A stretch of 8,950 bases of DNA. It comes from DASPWV01 sp046727855 (GTDB lineage Bacteria > Acidobacteriota > Vicinamibacteria > Vicinamibacterales > UBA2999). The stretch's first letter is position 1. Every line of letters starts with the position of its first letter. The position numbers and the translations under genes are program-made. Positions 1-5,039 of the stretch are shown here, one piece after another. A model generated the notes under the pieces. It had not been told where the DNA came from. It made no database searches and saw only the letters and a program-made list of their open reading frames with translations. Location: NCBI GenBank assembly GCA_046727855.1, contig JBKPDL010000114.1:1-8950 (forward strand), given 5' to 3'.

Positions 1-1476
1 GGCGACATGACCGGATACTCGGTGGCCGATCTCATTCTTGGACTGCCGAGAAACGTGACGACGCCGGTGAACCAGATCCAGGGACACGTCGGCGGATGGC
101 GCACCGGAACGTTCATCAACGACACCTGGCAAGTCACGAGAAACCTCACGTTGAACCTTGGCTTGCGTTACGAGCTGGACACACCGGTCCAGACGTATGA
201 GGGATATGCCTCGATGCTGAACGCCGATCAGACGGCACTGATCCCGACGAGCTTTCCCGCAGTAGGGTTCGAGTTCCACGAATCGAACACGATGGACTTC
301 GCGCCCCGCGTCGGGATGGCGTATCGATTTGGCGAAAAGACGGTGTTCCGGGCGGGGTATGGCATTTACTACAACCCGAACCAGATGAACACGTTCACGT
401 TCCTCACGAACAACCCGCCGCTCGCCGCCGAGTTCACGTTCGTGTCGCTGCCCTCCAACCCGACGCTATCGCTGTCGAACCCTTACGGTGAGGTCGGGCC
501 CGGCGGGCCCCCGAACGTGACGACGCCCAACCGGCACCTGCCAAATGCGCGAAAAGATCAGTGGAGCTTCGACCTGCAGCGGGAGATCTTCAACGGCACC
601 GCGCTGGACCTGCAGTACGTCGGCTCGCACACGACGAACCTCGATCGCAGCTTTTTCAACAACACACCGGCACCAGGCGCTGGCGCAATCGACGCCCGTC
701 GCCCTAACCAGTCGTTCCGGGTGATTCGCACGATTCAGAATGACTTGTATGCCAACTACCACGCGACGAGCATCATCCTGCGCCAGCGCCTGACGCATGG
801 CCTGCAGGCAAGTGCTCACTACACGTGGTCGATTACCAAGGACATCGGCACGAATTCGAATGCCGGCTCGAGCCAGAATCCAGGTGTCGATCCCTACCGG
901 CAAATCGACATCGACTATGCCCGCGCGGATTGGGATGTGCCGCACCGCTTCGTCGCCACCTACATTTACGACTTGCCCTTCTTCAAGACCTCTGACAATC
1001 CGGTGTTGAAGTACGCGCTGTCGGGTTGGCAGGTGGGCGGCATCACGACACTCGAAAGCGGTCGGCCGTTCGGCGTCACCATTCAGGGCGATCGCGCCAA
1101 TACCGGCATCGGAAATCAGAGGCCCGATCTGATCGGCAGAATCCCGACCGTCTCGTGCCGGCCGAATCAGACGGGTCCCGGGCTCGTCGACTGCATCGAC
1201 GCGACAGCCTTCGCGACGCCCGCGCAGTACACGTACGGCAACGCGCCGCGCAACCTGCTGCGTGGTCTTTCCCGGTACAACACCGATCTGTCGCTCGTGA
1301 AGGGGTTCCCGCTCGGTGGGCGGGCACGCTTCGAAGTCCGTGCAGACGTGTTCAACCTCTTCGATCAGGTGGCCTGGGGCACCCCGAATGGCGTATTCGG
1401 AACAGCGAATTTCGGCCGAGTCACGATGGCCGACCCGATGCGGCGCATGGAGGTGGGTGGAAAGTTCGTTTTCTAG
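1..1476 (+). CDS. TonB-dependent receptor, Oar-like, C-terminal part (5' end outside window)
   Basis: This is the C-terminal ~491 codons of an outer-membrane TonB-dependent receptor. The frame is open to base 1, so the ATG at position 7 is probably internal and the N-terminal carboxypeptidase-like and plug domains lie outside the window. Visible family signs are ADLILGLP near the start, then NDTWQVTRNLTLNLGLRYE, the typical barrel strand motif of acidobacterial Oar/CarbopepD_reg-type receptors. Later come FAPRVGMAYRFG, DLQYVGSHTTNL, the HYTWSITKD strand, the YDLPFF segment, the LSGWQVGGITTLESGRPF strand, and RFEVRADVFNLFDQ close to the end. The protein ends in VGGKFVF with a terminal aromatic residue, as expected for a beta-barrel assembly signal. 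Such receptors import large or scarce substrates using TonB energy; the substrate cannot be read from the sequence. The stop is followed 29 bases later by a RidA-family gene on the same strand, suggesting co-transcription. Confidence 0.93.
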   Translation, partial: GDMTGYSVADLILGLPRNVTTPVNQIQGHVGGWRTGTFINDTWQVTRNLTLNLGLRYELDTPVQTYEGYASMLNADQTALIPTSFPAVGFEFHESNTMDFAPRVGMAYRFGEKTVFRAGYGIYYNPNQMNTFTFLTNNPPLAAEFTFVSLPSNPTLSLSNPYGEVGPGGPPNVTTPNRHLPNARKDQWSFDLQREIFNGTALDLQYVGSHTTNLDRSFFNNTPAPGAGAIDARRPNQSFRVIRTIQNDLYANYHATSIILRQRLTHGLQASAHYTWSITKDIGTNSNAGSSQNPGVDPYRQIDIDYARADWDVPHRFVATYIYDLPFFKTSDNPVLKYALSGWQVGGITTLESGRPFGVTIQGDRANTGIGNQRPDLIGRIPTVSCRPNQTGPGLVDCIDATAFATPAQYTYGNAPRNLLRGLSRYNTDLSLVKGFPLGGRARFEVRADVFNLFDQVAWGTPNGVFGTANFGRVTMADPMRRMEVGGKFVF

Positions 1477-1505
1477 CTGACGAGCGCGAAGCAGGCGGGA
1501 TCGTC

Positions 1506-1922
1506 ATGTTGTCATCTAGGCATTCATCGTCCACCGGATCGCGAGCGGCGCGTCAGGCCGTCTCCCGATCCGGCAAGCAGCGGGCGGGCGGACTCTGGCG
1601 TTCGGGGAATCTGGTCTTCGTTGGAGGCATCGGCGGTTGGTACCCCGAACGCCGTCCCGAGGGTCCTGGCGACGTGCGGCGGCAGTTCAGCGACGCGCTC
1701 GACAGCATGAAAGCGAGCCTCGAAAAGGCAGGCAGCTCGATGGCTCACGTGCTCAGCGTTCGCGTCCCCCTCGTCGATCCTGCAACGAACGAGAGTGCGC
1801 TCATCGAAGTGTTCAACAAGTACTTTCCCGAGCCGCGGCCGGCGCTCTCGTGCTTCGGCGCGGCCGGGTTCCGCCGGCCAGGGCAGTTGCTGCAGGTGGA
1901 ATGCATCGCCTATGTCGAGTAG
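1506..1922 (+). CDS. RidA/YjgF-family protein lacking the catalytic arginine
   Basis: The 138-residue protein has the length and layout of the RidA/YjgF/Rid family, trimeric proteins whose archetype hydrolyses reactive enamine/imine intermediates in the cytoplasm. Visible marks are GNLVFVGGIGGW (residues 35-45), the helix FSDALDSMKASLEKAGSSMAHV (61-82, seen as RQxxxALxxxxxxLExAGSS), VPLVDPATN, VFNKYFPEPRPA and the closing strand LLQVECIAYVE. In archetypal RidA the PARS motif carries the catalytic Arg (Arg105 in E. coli); here the aligned stretch is RPALSC, with Leu114 in that place. The later Glu of the EIEAIA strand is kept (Glu132). Deaminase activity is therefore doubtful and a non-catalytic or different Rid role is likely; this is inference. 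The ATG at 1506 is preceded by AGGCGGG at 1493-1499, a modest ribosome binding site, and follows the receptor stop by 29 bases, so one transcript is likely. Confidence 0.85.
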   Translation: MLSSRHSSSTGSRAARQAVSRSGKQRAGGLWRSGNLVFVGGIGGWYPERRPEGPGDVRRQFSDALDSMKASLEKAGSSMAHVLSVRVPLVDPATNESALIEVFNKYFPEPRPALSCFGAAGFRRPGQLLQVECIAYVE

Positions 1923-1967
1923 GCCGCCCTGTCCGCGCGCGACGGGCGGACGACCAAGCAGGATGCA

Positions 1968-2414
1968 AATACGAAGGGGCCATCGCAGGCACTGCTGGAG
2001 AGCCGCAAGCGAGGGATCTTCTTCGATGTTGGCCATGGCGGATCGAGTTTTCGGTGGGCTGTCGCCGTGCCTTTCATGAAGGCGGGGTTCGTTCCCGATT
2101 CCATCTCAACGGACCTGCACGTGGGCAGCATGAACGCAGGGATGAAGGACATGCTGAATGTCATGGGCAAGTTCGTCGCGATGGGAATGTCGCTCGACGA
2201 TGTCATCCAGCGTTCGACCTGGAACCCGGCGAAGCAGATCAAGCTCGAACAGCTGGGGAATCTCTCAGCCGGCGCGCCAGCCGATGTTGCCGTTCTGCGA
2301 ATTGAGAAGGGCGCCGTCGGGTTCGTCGATTCGCGCGGCGCACGAGTCGACGGCACGACACTGGTGTCTCGGGATTGCACAGCACCAAGCGCGACCGGTG
2401 CTATCGACAGATAG
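1968..2414 (+). pseudogene. Amidohydrolase/deacetylase-family metallohydrolase, C-terminal remnant
   Basis: Translation in one frame gives a clear C-terminal part of the amidohydrolase/deacetylase (dihydroorotase-like) metallohydrolases. Visible are ESRKRGIFFDVGHGGSSF, then SISTDLHVGSMNAGMKD, DMLNVMGKFVAMGMSLDDVI, STWNPAKQIKLEQLGNL, and GAPADVAVLRIEKGAVGFVD with GARVDGT. The Asp of STDLH is the position that contributes to the metal centre late in the barrel. The N-terminal two thirds, with the HxH metal motif, the carboxylated Lys and two His, are absent: sequence resembling the family begins only around 1968, within 50 bases of the RidA stop. The C-terminus after about 2360 also departs from the family. 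The only start codon inside is a GTG at 2067, which cannot give an active enzyme. I read this as a truncated pseudogene left by a deletion. The original RidA plus amidohydrolase pair suggests amino-acid or amide breakdown linked to the receptor. Confidence 0.78.
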
Positions 2415-2457
2415 TCCGGCGTGCCGGCGATTATGCCTTCCTTACATCAGACATCAG

Positions 2458-3009
2458 ATGAAATATGATGTGGGTGTGGCGAGTTACACCTCCGACGACG
2501 CGACGCGTCTCACCGGCGCCAGGGCGCCGCAAATTGAGCATCTCGTCCGAACCGGCGTCGTCCGTCCCGAAACCGAGGCACTGCGTCGGGGCGTCAGCAG
2601 GGGCTACAGCCTGCAGAACCTGGCCGAGATTGCGATCGCTGTGCGCCTGCTCGACGTCGGTCTCCCGGTGCGCGCGATCGCGCCTCTCATGGAGAGCATC
2701 CGCGGTCAGTGGTGGCAGTTGGCAAGCGGACAGATGCGCCGGCAACGCGGTGTGCTCCTCATTGGCCGCAGCACAACCGCCACTCGGTCGCGTTCCGAGT
2801 TTGGTCTGTGGGAAACGGTTGAATTGACGACCCCAGGACAGTTTGCGAAGTGGCTGCACGATGGCAACGACGGCGTCGTCGTGAACCTGCGCGCGATTCT
2901 CGATCGCCTCGAAAAAGAGACTGGCCAGAAGTTGCGACAACCGATCGATGACTTCATCGCGGCATCGCGCCGCAACATCGCCGAGGCCAGGAAGCGGCGT
3001 AACAAGTAA
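2458..3009 (+). CDS. MerR-family transcriptional regulator
   Basis: The 183-residue protein starts with a MerR-type winged helix-turn-helix. Residues 10-31 (YTSDDATRLTGARAPQIEHL and onward) form the HTH, RTGVVRP (31-37) leads into the wing, RGVSRGYSLQNLAEI (44-58) matches the R-x-Y-s-x-x-d-l wing motif, and AVRLLDVGLPVRAIAPLM (61-78) is the following helix pair. The rest (about 85-183) has no recognised ligand domain, and I see no cysteine pattern for metal sensing. It ends in a basic helix (RRNIAEARKRR). The ATG at 2458 is chosen because the HTH begins eight residues later; GTG at 2470 or 2476 are alternatives. No Shine-Dalgarno sequence is visible, so translation may be weak or leaderless. 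Its target is unknown. It sits between two decayed genes but has an uninterrupted frame with normal codon use, so it is probably still functional. Confidence 0.8.
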   Translation: MKYDVGVASYTSDDATRLTGARAPQIEHLVRTGVVRPETEALRRGVSRGYSLQNLAEIAIAVRLLDVGLPVRAIAPLMESIRGQWWQLASGQMRRQRGVLLIGRSTTATRSRSEFGLWETVELTTPGQFAKWLHDGNDGVVVNLRAILDRLEKETGQKLRQPIDDFIAASRRNIAEARKRRNK

Positions 3010-3059
3010 CCGCTACCGAACGCGCCACGATCCTGGCGAAGCGTGGGCCCCGAAGGTTT

Positions 3060-3068
3060 TGTAAAGAT
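3060..3068 (+). promoter_or_regulatory. TGTAAAGAT box ahead of the winged-helix/TPR remnant
   Basis: The nonamer TGTAAAGAT ends 12 bases before the ATG at 3081 and recurs identically 8 bases before the ATG at 3941. Its AT-rich makeup stands out in this GC-rich DNA. It may be part of a promoter -10 region or one half of a direct-repeat operator of the kind bound by OmpR-type winged-helix proteins; the following 10 bases match it only weakly. The function is an inference. Confidence 0.3.
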
Positions 3069-3080
3069 TCGCCTAATTTC

Positions 3081-3912
3081 ATGGCCGCGTCTGAACGATA
3101 CAGCTTCGGCGGCTTCTCCCTCGATGTCGGCGAGCGCCGTCTCCTCCATGGAGACCGATATGTGGCGGGCGCTGGCGATCGACGGCGCCTGCGCCGATGC
3201 GCAAGTCGCGCTCGGCACGGTTCTGTTCTTCGGTGAATGGGAGTGGGGCGCCGCGGAACGCAGTCTGCGGCGCGCGCTCGAAATCAATCCGGCACACACG
3301 CAGGGCCGCGTTACCTACGGTCGCCTGCTGGATGCGCTTGACGCCACGACGAGGCGCTCAACGTGAAGCTGCAGGCACTGCAAGACGACCCGATGTCGCC
3401 GCTCGTGGCACGTCCAGGTGGCGCTCTCACACTTCAATCAGCGCCGCTTTGACGAAGCGATTACGTGGGCGAACAAGGCACTGGCGCTCGATGCCCGCCA
3501 CCTCCTGGCGCGCGAGTTCCTGGTCGGCGCCTACGTGCAGAAAGGCGATTTCGAACGCGGCATGGCCGAAGCGCTCGAGCACGCGGCGTCGTTCGGCGCG
3601 CCAGCCGAGGTGCTCGAACCGATCAGGCAGGCGTACGCCTCCGGCGGCCGCGCGGCCGTGGTGCGCTACAGCATCGACCGCTTGCGCAGCCAGGAACACC
3701 AGCGGGCGTTCCAGTTGGCGGTGCTCTACGCGGAAATGGGTGACATCGACCACGCGCTTCTTCATATCGACCGAGCGGTCGCGCTGCGCGATCCCGCGCT
3801 GGTCGATTTGGCAGTGTCGCCGGTGTGGGACCGATTGCGCAGCGACCCTCGATTCGACGAACGTCTGACCGTGATGGGTCTGCCGAGCCGTCGTGTGGCG
3901 GCTGCCAGCTGA
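3081..3912 (+). pseudogene. Winged-helix (ToxR/CadC type) plus TPR protein, internally deleted and frameshifted
   Basis: The ATG at 3081 begins YSFGGFSLDVGERRLLHGDRY, the first ~25 residues of an OmpR/CadC-type DNA-binding domain of the type fused to TPR domains in acidobacterial proteins. Around 3160-3170 the meaningful frame changes abruptly to a TPR segment: ALAIDGACADAQVALG, FFGEWEWGAAERSLRRALEI, NPAHTQGRVTYGRLLDAL. The rest of the winged helix and hundreds of residues expected between are missing. At about 3340 a one-base loss moves the frame; restoring one G would give ALGRHDEALNVKLQAL. At about 3407 an extra G (GTGGCAC) moves it back, giving HVQVALSHFNQRRFDEAITW. From there the frame is open to 3912, with TPR-like repeats (WANKALALDARHLLAREFL, AFQLAVLYAEMGDIDHALL) and the usual C-terminal WDRLRSDPRFDERL. 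In the unshifted frame a TGA at 3364 interrupts the gene. I call it a pseudogene. The one-base shifts could be sequencing errors, but the internal deletion could not. Confidence 0.75.
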
Positions 3913-3923
3913 ATAGAGTAGTC

Positions 3924-3932
3924 TGTAAAGAT
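3924..3932 (+). promoter_or_regulatory. Second TGTAAAGAT box, ahead of the TPR membrane protein
   Basis: This is an exact second copy of the nonamer at 3060-3068, ending 8 bases before the ATG at 3941. Just upstream, TAGAGT at 3914-3919 could serve as a -10 box, but I see no good -35 at the right distance. Shared control of the two genes, or a shared promoter type, is inferred only from the match and its position. Confidence 0.3.
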
Positions 3933-3940
3933 CAGCTTTT

Positions 3941-4675
3941 ATGAAGACGTCACAACGGCATCATCTCAAGGAAAACGAGCTCGCCATCGCGTTGGGACAC
4001 GCCAACGAATGGGCGGCACGCAATCGGCGCACCGTGACAACCCTCGTTGCGACCGTGGTCGTTGTTGCGATCGCGGGTGGCGCGTACCTGGCGTGGCGCA
4101 ACAGCGTGGAGAACACATCGCGCGAGGCGCTCGCGCAAGCGATGGTGGTGCTGGAGGCACGCGTGGCGCCACCAGTACCGCCCGCTACCGAGCCAGGTGC
4201 AGTGCCCAAGCAGCAGCCGGGAACGTACCCAACAGAAAAGGCGAAACTCGAAGCGGCGCTGGCGAAACTGTTAGCGGCAGCCGACGCGCATCCGTCGACC
4301 GATGCCGGACGGACGGCGCGATATCACGCCGCCTCGACGCTGGTCGCGCTTGGCCGCTTCGACGAAGCCGTGAAGCAATACGACCAGCTCACCGGTGCCG
4401 GCGGTCTGCTTGGCAAGACCGCGCGGCTCGGCAAAGCCGAAGCGCAGCTGCGCGGTGGGCAGCACGACACGGCGATTGCCGCGTTCAAGGAGCTTTCCGA
4501 TCAGGCCGACAGCGAGTTGCCGAAAGAAGCGATTCTGCTCGAGCTCGCGCGCGCCTATCGCGTCGCGGGGAAGACCGAAGACGCGCGCAAGACGTTGAAC
4601 CAGATCGTCGAACAGCACGCCGATTCGCCGTTTGCCGCGACGGCGAAGCAGGAGCTGGAGAGGATCAAGGGGTAG
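3941..4675 (+). CDS. Membrane-anchored TPR protein, YfgM/BamD-like layout
   Basis: The 244-residue protein has a short cytoplasmic N-terminus (residues 1-30, ending in ARNRR) and one hydrophobic segment at about 31-52 (TVTTLVATVVVVAIAGGAYL and two more residues). A proline-rich linker follows at 76-97, then a helical TPR-type region. Repeat-like pairs lie around 126-158 (AASTLVALGRFDEAVKQYDQ), 161-190 (KAEAQLRGGQHDTAIAAFKE) and 198-233 (LLELARAYRVAGKTEDARKT). Basic residues before the membrane segment place the TPR part in the periplasm. The layout resembles YfgM (ancillary SecYEG/chaperone protein) and general tetratricopeptide scaffolds of the envelope; a specific partner cannot be named. 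No strong Shine-Dalgarno sequence precedes the ATG. The gene runs tail to tail with mutS and is followed directly by a large hairpin at 4681-4741. Confidence 0.82.
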   Translation: MKTSQRHHLKENELAIALGHANEWAARNRRTVTTLVATVVVVAIAGGAYLAWRNSVENTSREALAQAMVVLEARVAPPVPPATEPGAVPKQQPGTYPTEKAKLEAALAKLLAAADAHPSTDAGRTARYHAASTLVALGRFDEAVKQYDQLTGAGGLLGKTARLGKAEAQLRGGQHDTAIAAFKELSDQADSELPKEAILLELARAYRVAGKTEDARKTLNQIVEQHADSPFAATAKQELERIKG

Positions 4676-4680
4676 GGGCG

Positions 4681-4741
4681 AGAACTAGCCAAGGGCCCTG
4701 CCCTTGATATCCGGCTAACTCCGCGGCCCTTGGCTAGTTCT
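4681..4741. terminator. 17-bp perfect inverted repeat after the TPR gene, likely terminator
   Basis: AGAACTAGCCAAGGGCC (4681-4697) pairs perfectly with GGCCCTTGGCTAGTTCT (4725-4741) across a 27-base loop, starting 5 bases after the TPR gene stop. The + strand continues TTGTTGTTGG, only moderately T-rich, so it would be an imperfect intrinsic terminator. The left arm can pair instead with the loop: CAAGGGC (4690-4696) with GCCCTTG (4700-4706), making the two folds mutually exclusive. It lies between convergent genes and could stop transcripts from both sides. Confidence 0.5.
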
Positions 4742-4753
4742 TGTTGTTGGCTT

Positions 4754-4770
4754 GGCGCGCTCCGCGCGCC
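4754..4770. repeat. Short GC hairpin, GGCGCGC-TCC-GCGCGCC
   Basis: A perfect 7-bp inverted repeat with a 3-base loop, the second of three consecutive hairpins in this gap. Its compact GC-only stem resembles REP-type palindromes or a terminator stem, but no T run follows on either strand. Confidence 0.6.
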
Positions 4771-4771
4771 G

Positions 4772-4832
4772 TAGACCGTTATGGGGGCCACAACGCGTAC
4801 AAAATTCACGTCTGTGGCCGCCTAACGGTCTA
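4772..4832. repeat. 61-base long hairpin
   Basis: Outer arms TAGACCGTTA (4772-4781) and TAACGGTCTA (4823-4832) pair perfectly. Inner arms GGCCACA (4786-4792) and TGTGGCC (4813-4819) also pair perfectly, with small mismatched spacers between. The loop could close further by ACG (4793-4795) with CGT (4809-4811). It begins one base after the preceding hairpin and its end overlaps the 19-bp inverted repeat arm at 4830. It could be a terminator of the mutS transcript, a REP/MITE-like element or a protein-binding palindrome; the sequence does not decide. Confidence 0.6.
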
Positions 4833-4848
4833 AGAACGAAGAACTAAA
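4830..4848. repeat. Left arm of 19-bp inverted repeat enclosing the tandem array
   Basis: CTAAGAACGAAGAACTAAA is the exact reverse complement of 5008-5026. The two arms enclose 159 bases that include the whole 11-bp tandem array. Confidence 0.8.
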
Positions 4849-4880
4849 GATCGCTGAGAACGATCCTTCGTTGTGGGTGG

Positions 4881-5001
4881 CATCTACGTTTCATCTGCGT
4901 TGCATCTACGTTCCATCTGCGTTGCATCTGCGTTGCATCTGCGTTTCCATCTGGTTCCATCTGCGTCGCATTTGCGTTTCCATCTGGTTCCATCTGCGTT
5001 C
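4881..5001. repeat. 11-bp tandem repeat array, eleven units
   Basis: Eleven imperfect copies of CATCTGCGTTG fill exactly 121 bases. Unit lengths are 11, 11, 11, 11, 11, 12, 10, 11, 12, 10 and 11. Every unit begins CATCT or CATTT. Variation is mostly at the sixth base (A or G), in the last base, and in a shortened CATCTGGTTC form. The last six units form two copies of a 33-base higher-order unit (4936-4968 and 4969-5001) with about three differences, showing recent expansion. It is non-coding, lying between the stops of the TPR gene and mutS. There are no unique spacers, so it is not CRISPR. Confidence 0.9.
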
Positions 5002-5039
5002 TTCGTTTTTAGTTCTTCGTTCTTAGTTCTTCGGTCCTA
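4998..5039. repeat. 14-bp tandem repeat, three units, running into mutS
   Basis: GTTCTTCGTTTTTA (4998-5011), GTTCTTCGTTCTTA (5012-5025) and GTTCTTCGGTCCTA (5026-5039) follow one another with a constant 14-base period. The first overlaps the last unit of the 11-bp array. The TTA of the second unit is the mutS stop codon (TAA on the - strand) and the third unit encodes its last residues, GPKN. Confidence 0.8.
5008..5026. repeat. Right arm of 19-bp inverted repeat, overlapping the mutS stop
   Basis: TTTAGTTCTTCGTTCTTAG is the exact reverse complement of 4830-4848. It covers the mutS stop codon at 5023-5025. Confidence 0.8.

Noticed and set aside
1026..1505. Upstream in-frame extension of the RidA gene
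   Set aside because: It overlaps the receptor coding sequence, is low-complexity Arg-rich and has no RidA homology. ATG 1506 with a nearby AGGCGGG fits better.
1506..2414. Possible stop-codon readthrough from RidA into the amidohydrolase remnant, since the frame stays open after the TAG
   Set aside because: The RidA fold ends naturally at its TAG, and family-like amidohydrolase sequence begins only ~45 bases later. The shared frame is one chance in three.
2416..2427. Small palindrome CCGGC-GT-GCCGG after the amidohydrolase remnant as a terminator
   Set aside because: The stem is very short and no T run follows; such words are expected by chance in GC-rich DNA.
4009..4707. Arg-rich open frame overlapping the TPR membrane protein
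   Set aside because: It is a shifted-frame shadow with no domain features; the TPR/membrane frame has a clear hydrophobic segment and repeats.
4881..5001. Tandem array considered as a CRISPR
   Set aside because: Units are 11 bases and directly adjacent with no unique spacers, and no cas genes are present.
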